A DNA stretch of 64,000 nt from the NCBI GenBank assembly GCA_964591275.1, contig CAZQAE010000004.1:68237-132236 (forward strand), read 5' to 3'. Origin of the DNA: G963674685 sp964591275 (lineage in GTDB: Bacteria; Lernaellota; Lernaellaia; JACKCT01). Both the position numbers and the translations under genes were made by a program. Shown here piece by piece: positions 33,537-42,512 of this stretch. The stretch's first letter is position 1, and each line of letters opens with the position of its first letter. The notes under the pieces were generated by a model, which made no database searches, was not told the origin of the DNA, and was given only the letters and a program-made list of their open reading frames with translations.

Positions 33537-36032
33537 TTACTTCTTCTTTTTCGCCTTCTTTTTGGCCTTGGCCTTGGGCTTGGCGACGGGTTTTTTTGAC
33601 GCCACTGGCTTTACTTTCGCTTTCGGCATGGCCTTGACTTTCGCTTTCGCCTTCACGCTTGTTTTCTTGGATGTTTTTTTGCGTTTGAAAGGCCTTTCCA
33701 ACGCCAACCCAAGAACCTCATCGATGTCTTGCACGAAGTGCAGTTTAATCGAGCGTTTCACTTCCTGCGGCAGGTCCCTGGTGTCTTTTTCGTTGCCCTC
33801 GGGGACAATAACGTCGCGAATGCCCGCGCGATGCGCGGCCAGGAGTTTCTCCCGCAATCCGCCGATGGGCATGACGCGACCGCGAAGCGTGATCTCACCG
33901 GTCATGGCAAGGCCCGCTTTGGACGGAATGCCCGACAGCGCCGACGCCAGCGCGGTCACCATGGCGACGCCGGCGGAGGGGCCGTCCTTGGGAATGGCGC
34001 CGGCGGGAACGTGCATGTGGATATCATTTTTCGCGAAAAAGTCTTTATTGATTCCGATCAGGTCCACGCGCCGCCGCGCGGATGTCACGGCGGCCTGCGC
34101 TGATTCTTTCATAACCTCACCCAGGTGTCCGGTGAGCGTCAGGGCTCCTTTGCCCGGCACCGGCATCACTTCGATATGGAGGATTTCACCGCCGGTGGGA
34201 GTCCATGCCAACCCCGTCGCCAGGCCGACGCGGCGCCCGATCTCTTCATCTTCCTCGCGCATGTACTCGTGCGGGCCGAGCATTTTCTCCAGGGATTTCG
34301 GCGTCACATTGACAAGCCTGGCTTCCCCTTCTCCGATTCTTCGGGCCACCTTCCGGCACACGGAGCCGATCGTTCGCTCCAGGGTTCGAACACCCGCCTC
34401 TCGCGTGTAGTAGTCGATCACGTCGCGAATGGCTTCATGAGCGAATTTGATGTTCTTTTTCTTCAGTCCGGCCTCTTTCATTTGCCGGGGAGTGAGGTAG
34501 CGCTCGGCGATAGCGGCCTTTTCCAGGGGCGTGTAGCCGGGAAGCCGCAGGATTTCCATCCTGTCGTGCAGGGCGTTCGGGATCGGTTCCTGCGTGTTGG
34601 CGGTGGTGATGAAAAGCACTTGAGAAAGATCGTAGGGCACTCCCAGATAATGATCGACAAAGTCGGTGTTCTGCTCAGGGTCCAGGACTTCCAGCAAGGC
34701 TGACGAGGGGTCGCCGCGAAAGTCCGCGCCGAGCTTGTCGATTTCGTCGAGCATGAACACGGGGTTTTTCGTTCCCGCCTGTTTGAGGCCGGTGATGATC
34801 TTGCCGGGCATGGCGCCGACGTAGGTGCGCCGGTGGCCGCGGATTTCCGCTTCATCGCGCACTCCGCCCAGCGAGATACGAGTGAACTTTCGTCCCATGG
34901 CGCGGGCGATGGAGCGTCCCAGTGAAGTTTTGCCCACTCCCGGAGGACCCACAAAGCACAGGATCGAACCGCGAACGCTGCCCCTGAGCTTCGCCACGGC
35001 CAAAAATTCAAGAATCCGGTCTTTGATCTTATCCAGCCCGTAATGATCCACATCAAGGACACCGCGTGCGCGCTTCAAATCCAGCTTGTCACGGCTTTTT
35101 TTATTCCAGGGAATCTCCACAATCCAGTCCAGATATGTGCGAACGACGCCGGCTTCCGCCGAGTCGCCGTGCATGCGCGATAGGCGCTTCAGTTGTTTTT
35201 CCGCTTCTTCATTGACGGATTTAGGAAGCTTGATATCCCGGATTTTATCCCGGAGCATTTCAATTTCCTCGTCACGCTCGTCCATTTCGCCCAATTCCTT
35301 GCGGATAGCCTTGAGCTGTTCACGCAAAAAGAACTCTCTTTGGCTTTTGTGGATGCCTTCCCGAGCCATGTCCTCAATGCGGGCTTGCGCATCGAGCAGA
35401 GCCAGTTCCCGCGTCAGGTGCTGGCGGACGAGTTGCAGGCGCTCGTCAGGATCAGCCGTCTCCAGAATCTCCTGGCTTTCGTTGATTTTGATATTGAGGT
35501 TGCTGGCGGCGATGTCGGCCAGTCGGCCCGGATCGGTGATGCTTTCAGCCAGTTCCACAACTTCCATGGGAATCGACTTCCCCATGGACGCGACCTTTTG
35601 CAGACCTTCCAGCACGGTCCGAATGCGGGCCTGACGCTCAATGTCGTCCGGGTCCACCTGGTATTCCGGCAACACCTCCACCTTGGCCTGAAAATAGGGC
35701 CGTGTTTTGGTGTGCTTGAGGATTTTCACCTTGGAAATACCCTGGACGAGAACCTTCACGCGGTCTTCGTTCAGCTTGATCATCCGCATGATCGTGCAGG
35801 CCGTTCCGACAGTGTAGAGGTCTTGCGTCGTGGGTTCGTCGGCGTCGACGTCCCGTTGCGTGACGACCGTGATCAGACGGTCGGAAGCCAGCGCCGCGTC
35901 GATGGCGGCGTTGGACATCTCGCGCCCGACAATGAGCGGGATGATCATGTACGGAAAGACAACGACATCGCGCAGGGCCAGAAGCGGAAGCTCCGAGGGG
36001 AGAATAATTGCGTCACCGGTATTGTCATTCAT
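33537..36032 (-). CDS. lon: Lon protease with a lysine-rich C-terminal tail
   Basis: The start at 36032 (MNDNTGDA...) is chosen since it overlaps the hsp20 stop and has AGGA upstream. ATP-dependent serine protease of LonA type: N-terminal substrate domain (LPLLALRDVVVFPYMI), AAA+ module with Walker A GPPGVGKT near residue 361 and Walker B VFMLDEIDKLG, and the S16 protease with catalytic Ser in PKDGPSAG near residue 685. After the usual end, about 50 extra residues are almost only Lys, Ala, Pro and Val (KAKAKVKAMPKAKVKP), like a histone H1 tail. Ordinary Lon proteins lack this. It may bind DNA or polyphosphate. It is the second gene of an hsp20-lon operon. Confidence 0.97.
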   Translation of the reverse strand: MNDNTGDAIILPSELPLLALRDVVVFPYMIIPLIVGREMSNAAIDAALASDRLITVVTQRDVDADEPTTQDLYTVGTACTIMRMIKLNEDRVKVLVQGISKVKILKHTKTRPYFQAKVEVLPEYQVDPDDIERQARIRTVLEGLQKVASMGKSIPMEVVELAESITDPGRLADIAASNLNIKINESQEILETADPDERLQLVRQHLTRELALLDAQARIEDMAREGIHKSQREFFLREQLKAIRKELGEMDERDEEIEMLRDKIRDIKLPKSVNEEAEKQLKRLSRMHGDSAEAGVVRTYLDWIVEIPWNKKSRDKLDLKRARGVLDVDHYGLDKIKDRILEFLAVAKLRGSVRGSILCFVGPPGVGKTSLGRSIARAMGRKFTRISLGGVRDEAEIRGHRRTYVGAMPGKIITGLKQAGTKNPVFMLDEIDKLGADFRGDPSSALLEVLDPEQNTDFVDHYLGVPYDLSQVLFITTANTQEPIPNALHDRMEILRLPGYTPLEKAAIAERYLTPRQMKEAGLKKKNIKFAHEAIRDVIDYYTREAGVRTLERTIGSVCRKVARRIGEGEARLVNVTPKSLEKMLGPHEYMREEDEEIGRRVGLATGLAWTPTGGEILHIEVMPVPGKGALTLTGHLGEVMKESAQAAVTSARRRVDLIGINKDFFAKNDIHMHVPAGAIPKDGPSAGVAMVTALASALSGIPSKAGLAMTGEITLRGRVMPIGGLREKLLAAHRAGIRDVIVPEGNEKDTRDLPQEVKRSIKLHFVQDIDEVLGLALERPFKRKKTSKKTSVKAKAKVKAMPKAKVKPVASKKPVAKPKAKAKKKAKKKK

Positions 36033-36480
36033 TGCTGCCGTCCTGCGTTTCAATGGTGAAAGATATTTTGTGGCGCCGGTTGCGGCGGTCGGCTATCCTT
36101 TTCAGGATTATGGTCATCACGCCGTTTGCGTAACGGGCGTTAACATCGGTCAGATTGACTGGCGCGGGCATTTCCACGGCTTTTCGGAAAAGTCCGACCG
36201 GTCGTTCGGCAACGAGATATCTGCCTTCGATCGGGGGTTTGGTGGCGGGGGTTGTCCCGGCGATTTCCAAAAGCGTCGGCGTTCCCGTGAGTCGCAGTTT
36301 GTCCGGGTCCGCGCCGGGCACTTCAAAGCGAACCGTCACTTCGCTATCGCTCATCCAGACATCGACGGGAATGGCGCCATCGGTTACGGGGTTTTCCATT
36401 TTGTCCATCAGCCGCATTATCCTGGCGAGTTCTTCTCCGATCAAATCAATATTCAGTTTGCTCAGCCTTCTCAAAGCCAT
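36025..36480 (-). CDS. Small heat shock protein (Hsp20 / alpha-crystallin)
   Basis: The 151-residue protein has the alpha-crystallin domain at about residues 38-145: VDVWMSDSEVTVRFEVPGADPD is the first strand pair and ARYANGVMTIILKR carries the closing A-x-x-x-NGV-L motif. It is an ATP-independent holdase. The N-terminal part is short and helical. It overlaps the start of lon by 8 bases, so folding aid and degradation of unfolded protein are made together, a sensible stress operon. No CIRCE or sigma-32-like promoter could be defended upstream. Confidence 0.92.
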   Translation of the reverse strand: MALRRLSKLNIDLIGEELARIMRLMDKMENPVTDGAIPVDVWMSDSEVTVRFEVPGADPDKLRLTGTPTLLEIAGTTPATKPPIEGRYLVAERPVGLFRKAVEMPAPVNLTDVNARYANGVMTIILKRIADRRNRRHKISFTIETQDGSNE

Positions 36481-36670
36481 GATTGATCCTTATGCGCAAA
36501 AAATAGAATGGATGTTTGAATGGCCGCTTTAATAAATCCGCGCGCATTATAGAGGCAATTGCGAAGCGTAAGCAAGAAAACCGCTTGGCTGATCGGACGT
36601 AGACCTGCCTGCGTATTTCGTGTAATAAAATGTGGCTTCAACTTCTTGAAAGAAGAAAGGACGATTTGAA

Positions 36671-37006
36671 ATGAAAAAGCACTTTTGGCTACTGGGGTTA
36701 TTGATTCTGGCCGTTGCGCTTTCGACCTTCGCGGCGTGCGGCGACGATGACGACGACGACGACGATGACGACGGAGACGACGACGCAAGCGACATCGATT
36801 GCGAAGGCGCCTGCATGAAAGCTCTGGATTGCGTGGAGGAAGAATATTCCAGCCTCGGCGTGTTGCGCGGCATTGCGGAGCAGGAATGTCTTACGGAGTG
36901 CGAAGAGGACGGAACGCAGGAAATTATCGACTGCGTCATGGAAACAGAATGCGAGGATCTGATCGAAGACATGTGCGGTCTGCCTATTGAAGATTACTTG
37001 GGATAA
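36671..37006 (+). CDS. Small poly-Asp lipoprotein, Cys-rich
   Basis: The signal peptide ends FAACG with Cys at residue 23, then ten Asp. The 70-residue mature part has eight Cys in a CxxxC-rich helical pattern (CEGACMKALDC, CLTECEEDG, CVMETEC). It resembles the two small lipoproteins at 39115 and 39657 in plan. Function unknown. It ends 3 bases before the CCA enzyme gene. Confidence 0.8.
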   Translation: MKKHFWLLGLLILAVALSTFAACGDDDDDDDDDDGDDDASDIDCEGACMKALDCVEEEYSSLGVLRGIAEQECLTECEEDGTQEIIDCVMETECEDLIEDMCGLPIEDYLG

Positions 37007-37009
37007 GGC

Positions 37010-38362
37010 TTGGACGCAAAAAGCATCAAGCTAAGATTGGGCCGCTTCGCCATGCGTGAGCGGCCCGAGATTATTGAGATGGCCAAAATCGCCTCCGGTC
37101 GCAAAGAGGCGCTTTGGCTTGTGGGCGGCGTGGTGCGCGATGCCGCTTTGGATCGAGGTTTGAATGATGTGGATATCGCCGTCGATGGCGATGCCGCGGC
37201 GCTGGCAGAGCAGATCGCCGTTTCCCTCGACGCCACCTTGGTGCCCCTTCACGACGATCCGCCCACGGCTCGCGTTGTAAAAGACGGTTTTGAATATGAC
37301 TTGGTCGCCCTTAGAGCGCCGACAATAACAGAAGATCTGCTGCTCAGGGATTTGCGGATTAACGCCATGGCCGCCTCGCTCACGCCGCAGGGCGTCGGCG
37401 ACATCCTCGATCCGGCTGGCGCTTTATCCGACATCGAAAATCGGGTCATTCGGGCGATTTCCATGGACAATTTGCAGTCGGATCCCCTGCGTGCGCTACG
37501 TGTGTTCAGATTCATGGCTCAAACCGACTTTAAAATCGATGCGCAAACTCTTGATTGGGTTCGAGTGGCGGCGGCGGGATTGAAATCCGTGGCCGGCGAA
37601 AGAATCTACGCCGAGTTTGTCAAACTCCTTCGCAGCCCGCACGCCGCGATTGTTTTGCGCCTTGCTCATCAGCAAGGTATTTTGTCAAAAATTATCACCA
37701 CGGAAACAGGCTCATCTTCCGAATCTGACGAATGCCCGCTGGACGGCGTTTCTTTCGCAAGCGTTGAGGGTTTCGACACGCAGTCAGACATCCGGCGAAA
37801 ACTTTTTGACGATTTCGACGGCCTTTCCGCGATGATGAAAAATGACAGGCTTTGCGACGACCCGGCCATTATGAAAACCGCAGCGCTGTTTGGCGAGATT
37901 CAAGACGGACTCCAGACCTTGAAAGTCACTTGCGAAAGATGGAAAGCGCCCAAGCGTTTTTGTGGCGCGGTCGCCAGAATTCTCGAACTTCAAAATTCGC
38001 TGGCAGTCCACGTCAATAATTTTTCCGATGACGGCGACAAAATGCGTATTTTTGCGCGATACACGCAAGAAGCCGGTGACGCATGGCTTGCGACCGCTTC
38101 CTACGCAATGGTCGCAGCGGGCGATTTAGCCAATGACTATGCAGCCTTTTTTTGTAATCTTCTCAAGGCGCACCGGGAAATCATTGGCGTGGTGGACGGC
38201 GGTCCGCCTCTTGTCGATGGATCGCAATTGATAGGCGAACTTCAGATCGAAGCCGGGCCGACAGTTGGCTTGCTCCTGTCCGAAATTCGCACAGAGCGCA
38301 TCGCCGGTGCGGTCAATTCCGCCGATGAGGCTCTGGAGTTGTGTCGCCGACTGCTCGCCTAA
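37010..38362 (+). CDS. CCA-adding enzyme / tRNA nucleotidyltransferase family protein
   Basis: Class II polymerase-beta-like nucleotidyltransferase. The head has LWLVGGVVRDAAL (Gly39-Gly40), metal-binding D53-x-D55 in LNDVDIAVDGD, the RDLRINAMA motif, and the neck with SDPLRALRVFRFMAQ. It should add or repair the 3' CCA end of tRNA, or be a related poly(A) polymerase. The annotated start is TTG 37010, 3 bases after the lipoprotein stop, but ATG 37052 is a good alternative that keeps the whole domain. The C-terminal half is diverged and has no HD motif. Confidence 0.88.
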   Translation: MDAKSIKLRLGRFAMRERPEIIEMAKIASGRKEALWLVGGVVRDAALDRGLNDVDIAVDGDAAALAEQIAVSLDATLVPLHDDPPTARVVKDGFEYDLVALRAPTITEDLLLRDLRINAMAASLTPQGVGDILDPAGALSDIENRVIRAISMDNLQSDPLRALRVFRFMAQTDFKIDAQTLDWVRVAAAGLKSVAGERIYAEFVKLLRSPHAAIVLRLAHQQGILSKIITTETGSSSESDECPLDGVSFASVEGFDTQSDIRRKLFDDFDGLSAMMKNDRLCDDPAIMKTAALFGEIQDGLQTLKVTCERWKAPKRFCGAVARILELQNSLAVHVNNFSDDGDKMRIFARYTQEAGDAWLATASYAMVAAGDLANDYAAFFCNLLKAHREIIGVVDGGPPLVDGSQLIGELQIEAGPTVGLLLSEIRTERIAGAVNSADEALELCRRLLA

Positions 38363-38562
38363 TCCGCATCGCCTGCCCGGATTTTGGGCCAATGATTGCC
38401 CTGGCGCTTCGATAAACGCGGCGCGTCAATCCATTGCAATAGAATGTAAAATGAGTTATTGCAGTCCCTCTGAGCGCGGGTGGGCAAGCCTCGCCCGACG
38501 AGGGAGCATTTACGGAAAGCCCGTCTTATAAAATCGTTGAAAAACGAAACGGAGGAACTGAT
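38363..38562. other. 200-bp gap before a small conserved gene
   Basis: Holds a GC-rich partial hairpin around 38475-38510 and the ribosome site GGAGG at about 38551. No other feature seen. Confidence 0.35.
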
Positions 38563-39009
38563 ATGCCGAAGATTACTGAAATCCCCCTGGCCACGTTGAT
38601 GGCTGTCGTCCCGAAACTTTCCACGGGATATGCCGACGATCCGGTTACCTACAACCTGAACGTAGAGCAGTGGGAAAGCCAGAAGGAGCTGATCCCCCGT
38701 CCCGATTGGTTCATGAAGTTTGACGCCGCCGGAAAAGCTGAGTGCGGCGAAGGCCACATCGACGATCCAGAAGCCATTATCTTCAACATCAAACAGGCCG
38801 ATCCCTACAAAACCCTCGCGGGCCTGTTCGTTCACGGTCTCAACGACGGATCGCCCTACTGCGCGCAGATGTCGATGATGATGGGAAAAATCGGCATCCC
38901 CATGGAAAAGATCAAACAGGTGCAGAGCTTCTTCAAGCGCCTGGAGATCGGTTTTGAGCCGACGCAAAAAGCCCTGGCCGAAGCCGGCGTCACAGTGGAA
39001 GACGAATAA
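38563..39009 (+). CDS. Conserved-looking cytoplasmic protein, function unknown
   Basis: GGAGG lies 8 bases before the ATG and a clear terminator follows, so expression is likely. The 148-residue acidic protein has no signal peptide or membrane helix. Stretches include TGYADDPVTYNLNVEQWESQ and PYCAQMSMMMGKIGIPMEKI. I do not recognise the family. It stands alone between the CCA enzyme and convergent lipoprotein genes. Confidence 0.72.
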   Translation: MPKITEIPLATLMAVVPKLSTGYADDPVTYNLNVEQWESQKELIPRPDWFMKFDAAGKAECGEGHIDDPEAIIFNIKQADPYKTLAGLFVHGLNDGSPYCAQMSMMMGKIGIPMEKIKQVQSFFKRLEIGFEPTQKALAEAGVTVEDE

Positions 39010-39052
39010 GGTCAGACGACCGAAGTTAGTGGAAAATTCAAGTTTGACGATC

Positions 39053-39080
39053 AGGCGTTCCCTTGCGGGAGCGCCTTTTT
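39053..39080 (+). terminator. Rho-independent terminator
   Basis: Stem AGGCGTTCCC / GGGAGCGCCT with loop TTGC and a following T run, after the unknown gene at 38563. Confidence 0.88.
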
Positions 39081-39114
39081 ATTGTAGTAGCCTGCAACAA
39101 GGGCAAGCGGCGGA

Positions 39115-39486
39115 TCACTTCATCATTTCCAGGCCACAATTCTGAAGACACCCGGAAAGCCCTGCGTCGTAGCAAGCGTCGGATGCGTCCGCGCAGTCGA
39201 TAAAACACAGGACATCCTCGGGCAGATAGAGGTGGCAGGCGGCGTCGGCGTTCAGTTGGTCGCCCTGTGTATCAAGGATAATGAAGCACTCCTCGAACAA
39301 CCATTGCATGGATTCGTAGGATTCATTTTCCGCGCAGGGGGAACCGGATTCATCAGCAGTATCGTCGTCATCATTATCTTCATCATCAATTTCGTCATCG
39401 GCTTCGTCGTCGGACCCGGTGCAGCAAAAAAGCAGGGCGCAAAGAAAAATTGAGGCGACAACTCCGGCAATCAGTTGGATACGCAT
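39115..39486 (-). CDS. Small lipoprotein with acidic linker, Cys-rich
   Basis: The signal peptide ends LLFCCTGSDDEAD with an acidic linker of about 25 residues that mixes Glu with Asp. The mature part has WLFEECFIILDTQGDQLNAD and then DVLCFIDCADASDACYDAG, aligned with the neighbour at 39657 (ECYVLEDLEGNELSAD and IACFIDCFDQFDEC). The two are diverged tandem paralogues. Function unknown. Both face left, away from the gene at 40463. Confidence 0.78.
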   Translation of the reverse strand: MRIQLIAGVVASIFLCALLFCCTGSDDEADDEIDDEDNDDDDTADESGSPCAENESYESMQWLFEECFIILDTQGDQLNADAACHLYLPEDVLCFIDCADASDACYDAGLSGCLQNCGLEMMK

Positions 39487-39609
39487 GTGATTTTTTCACC
39501 TTCATTTTCTGAATCGAACGATCTCAGCATATCGCGTGTTTCAAAATTGATCCACTAGAGATTTTCACGGATTAGATTTCCCCCATCAATATTGGCAGCC
39601 GCCAAAGAA

Positions 39610-39635
39610 AACGCCCCGGTTTTATCCGGGGCGTT
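39610..39635. terminator. Bidirectional terminator
   Basis: Stem AACGCCCCGG / CCGGGGCGTT with loop TTTTAT. T runs follow on the plus strand and, read in reverse, after the stem on the minus strand, where it ends the gene at 39657. Confidence 0.88.
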
Positions 39636-39656
39636 TTTCACGTTTTTTAGTTTCCC

Positions 39657-40091
39657 TTAGGCCAGGCAGAGCCCGATGCATTCATAGAGCGGATCGGGAT
39701 CGCCGCCGCACTCATCGAACTGATCGAAGCAATCGATGAAACAGGCGATGTCCGCGGCTTCGGAAGCTTCGCAGATATCGTCGGCGCTCAGCTCATTGCC
39801 TTCCAGGTCTTCCAATACATAACACTCGCCGGCAAAGAGCCAACTTATGGCGTCATAGACTTCCTCAGTCGCGCATTCGCCGACAGGAGTGAAATCATCG
39901 TCGTCATCAGCGTCATCATCGACATCGTCATCGGCATCGTCATCGGCGTCGTCATCAGCGTCGTCATCAACATCGTCATCAGCGGTGTCGTCGTCATCAT
40001 CATCGTCATCGTCATCGCCGCAGGCGACCGCGAAGCCGAGACTCAACGACATAAGTGCGATCAGGGAAAACAGCCAAAATTTGGTACGCAT
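39657..40091 (-). CDS. Small poly-Asp lipoprotein, Cys-rich (paralogue of 39115)
   Basis: The signal peptide ends FAVACG, Cys at residue 24, then ten Asp and a DDDV/DDDA repeat to about residue 66. The Cys-rich domain (CATEEVYDAISWLFAGEC ... CIGLCLA) matches that of the gene at 39115. The Asp run is pure here and mixed with Glu in the neighbour, so the linker changes faster than the domain. Function unknown. Confidence 0.82.
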   Translation of the reverse strand: MRTKFWLFSLIALMSLSLGFAVACGDDDDDDDDDDTADDDVDDDADDDADDDADDDVDDDADDDDDFTPVGECATEEVYDAISWLFAGECYVLEDLEGNELSADDICEASEAADIACFIDCFDQFDECGGDPDPLYECIGLCLA

Positions 40092-40462
40092 ACCTTCGTT
40101 CCTCCAGTTTGTTAATAATCAAAAACAGGCCAGGCATTTGGCCAACTTCTGATAATGGCTTAACGCAAAGCCCGTACCAATCCTGCCATTGGATTCTAAC
40201 TTGCTGAAAATAAAGACATATATTCACGCCAGAAAGAGCAGAGCCTTCCAGTCGCTCCTCTCAGATATCCGCGAGATCATCAGATTTCCATGAAAATCAA
40301 GTGGTCTGGACTAGAGATATGTTGCAAATATGATAAAAATGCTTTCTTGTCAGAGAAAATTCAAGAAATTTCAATAATTTTAGCTGTTTTGCCCTCAAAA
40401 ACTTTGCGCTGTGGCGAGGATTTTGGATATACTGTCGGCTACGAAACATTAGGAGATTTCTG
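40092..40462. other. 371-bp divergent intergenic region
   Basis: AT-rich, separating two divergent lipoprotein genes. The plus-strand promoter is listed separately. I see no RNA gene or repeat in the rest. Confidence 0.45.
40404..40433 (+). promoter_or_regulatory. Possible sigma-70-type promoter
   Basis: TTGCGC at 40404-40409 and TATACT at 40428-40433 with an 18-bp spacer, 30 bases before the start codon of the gene at 40463. By eye only. Confidence 0.4.
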
Positions 40463-42124
40463 ATGCCAAAATTGCATTTACTCGCGCTGATAGGTTTCAT
40501 TTCCCTATCCGTCTGCTTTCTGGCTTGCGGCAATGATGACGACGACAGCGGCGGCGGCGACGACGACGATGACATCGCCGACGACGACCTTGTGAATGAC
40601 GATGTTGACGATGATGTGAACGACGATACCGCTGATGATGACGTTAATGATGACGTTAATGATGACGATACAGTCTGCGACGGCTGCTGGATCGCCGGGC
40701 AATGTTTCGACGACGGCGACGCAAACCCGAACAACCCCTGTGAAACGTGCGACGTGACCGCAGCCGTCGATGCCTGGACGGCATTAGTCGATGCAGCGCC
40801 CTGCGACGACGGACAGTGGTGCAATGGCGACGACGCATGCCTTGCCGGTGCCTGCTCCGACCACGACGGCAACCCCTGCGCGGATGATGGTTTATTTTGC
40901 AACGGAGGCGAATTTTGCGACGAGGCCAGCGAAGCCTGTGGACACATCGGCAATCCCTGCACGGACGACACGCTATACTGCAACGGTGCCGAAACCTGCG
41001 ATGAAGATGTGGATCAATGCGTGCACTCCGGCGATCCATGCGACGATCCGCTGATATGCGACGAAGTGGAAGACGACTGCGATCCCCCCGCAACCACTAC
41101 GACCACGACGAGCACTACAACGACTACACAGGCGCCTACGACCACAACGAGCACCACTACGACTACGCAGGAACCAACAACTACAACCACCTTTGTTGGA
41201 ACAACAACGACAACGCAGGAACCGACCACGACCACAACCACGACAAGCACAACGACGACCACAACTACGACTTCGACATCAACGACTTCAACCACAACGA
41301 CAGTCGTCACAACAACTTCGACGACAACATCCACGCAGGGCGATTGCGCGGGTTTCGAACTTCGCGGATCAAGCCTGTTCAACGACGCCATTGATCTGTG
41401 CATCAACACTCAGGCGCGCGCGGATTACTTCATTGAAGGCGACTGGGATCTTTTCACCGGACGCGAGAACGATTCCGACTGGTACGATATGTTCACGATT
41501 AATATCGCCGCCGATATTCCCATGACCCTAGCTCCGGAATATTCGACGGATGAATACGAATATTACTACTTCGAGCAAGGCGCTGTTTACGGCCAGATGA
41601 TTAGCTGGCTGACCAGCGGGGCCAAATCCATGGTAGTGATCATCAGTGGAACTATCGACGCTCAAGACGATGTTTTCGATATCATTTACATGACCAATCA
41701 GCCCGTGGAGTGCCCTGATAACCATTCACCGATGTTTTCCTACGAGTTGGTCGGCGAATACACTTGCGACACGCAGCAGTTTATTGACTACTACGAGTTC
41801 GACGACGAGGGGGTCTGGCAGGTTCCCATGGACGACTGCTTCGCCATCATGTTCGCTTTCTCCAATGCCGACTGCAACTGGATCGGTGGAAACCAGTACT
41901 ATTTACAATCCGGCGTGTGGGAAGGCCTGGGCGATCCTTTTGTAACCGAGTCCTGGATCACGACCAACTGTTCCTGGTACGATTCGGACGGCAACTCCAT
42001 CGGGCTATTCTACAACGCGCTGGAGTACGAGGCCACGTACACGTACACCAACAAGATTATGGATGGATGCGGCGTGAGTTCCAACATCGTGGAAACGCGA
42101 ATCAACTTCTTCGAGGAATTGTAG
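40463..42124 (+). CDS. Poly-Asp lipoprotein with Cys-rich module and Thr-rich stalk
   Basis: TAGGAG precedes the ATG. The signal peptide ends FLACGND, Cys at residue 22, then a DDD/V/N linker. Residues about 72-210 are the Cys-rich CNGDDACLAGAC module shared with the protein at 24200. Residues about 212-295 are almost pure Thr with a few Ser, Gln, Ala and Pro (TTTTQEPTTTTT), a mucin-like stalk often O-glycosylated. Residues about 297-553 are an unknown beta-rich domain (CAGFELRGSSLFNDAIDLC, DCNWIGGNQYYLQSG). It is likely a long surface-exposed protein. No catalytic motif is seen. Confidence 0.82.
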   Translation: MPKLHLLALIGFISLSVCFLACGNDDDDSGGGDDDDDIADDDLVNDDVDDDVNDDTADDDVNDDVNDDDTVCDGCWIAGQCFDDGDANPNNPCETCDVTAAVDAWTALVDAAPCDDGQWCNGDDACLAGACSDHDGNPCADDGLFCNGGEFCDEASEACGHIGNPCTDDTLYCNGAETCDEDVDQCVHSGDPCDDPLICDEVEDDCDPPATTTTTTSTTTTTQAPTTTTSTTTTTQEPTTTTTFVGTTTTTQEPTTTTTTTSTTTTTTTTSTSTTSTTTTVVTTTSTTTSTQGDCAGFELRGSSLFNDAIDLCINTQARADYFIEGDWDLFTGRENDSDWYDMFTINIAADIPMTLAPEYSTDEYEYYYFEQGAVYGQMISWLTSGAKSMVVIISGTIDAQDDVFDIIYMTNQPVECPDNHSPMFSYELVGEYTCDTQQFIDYYEFDDEGVWQVPMDDCFAIMFAFSNADCNWIGGNQYYLQSGVWEGLGDPFVTESWITTNCSWYDSDGNSIGLFYNALEYEATYTYTNKIMDGCGVSSNIVETRINFFEEL

Positions 42125-42512
42125 GGCCAACAAGCGCGCGGAAAATGCTGACTGGCGCGAATGGCATCGTCCGCCTCGGGTGTGCCGGCCACGAATAGCG
42201 CTAAGTTAAGACTTTGTCGTCATAGTTCGGTATGCAGCGGTAGCAGTTATCCGCGCACCAACCATTCCCCCACCCGCTCACTCATCGCCTGGCGGCGATT
42301 TTGTCGTTCGCGGCTCTGTTTCGTCGCCATACGGTAGGTCGCCGGTTTCCGAGCCGCGAATGTCCAGTCGCATCTGATGCTTTTGTGAAGATGCAACAAT
42401 GAGCGGGTATGCCGGTCAAAAACATTTTATTTCCGTGTATTCCGTGGTTAATGAAAAAAGCGCCTGCCGGTTTGGCAGGCGCTTTGAGCTTTAATCCCTA
42501 AATACTTTTTTA
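42125..42512. other. 388-bp gap with a nested inverted repeat
   Basis: Outer arms ACCCGCTCA (about 42271-42280) and TGAGCGGGT (about 42399-42408) enclose inner arms TTCGCGGCTC (42307-42316) and GAGCCGCGAA (42351-42360). A small TCGCC/GGCGA hairpin lies between the left arms. A short TTCCGTGTA-TTCCGTGGT repeat (42431-42449) follows. No coding frame is credible here. Confidence 0.5.
42460..42482 (-). terminator. Rho-independent terminator of the 42513 gene
   Basis: Stem GCGCCTGCC / GGCAGGCGC with loop GGTTT. Read on the minus strand it is followed by a T run (AAAAAA on the plus strand at 42454-42459). Confidence 0.85.

Noticed and set aside
37010..38362. Second HD-domain function in the CCA enzyme
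   Set aside because: No HD motif could be found in the C-terminal half.
42125..42240. tRNA-like fold
   Set aside because: No GTTCGA-type T arm, anticodon loop or CCA end could be fitted; no tRNA was found anywhere in the window.
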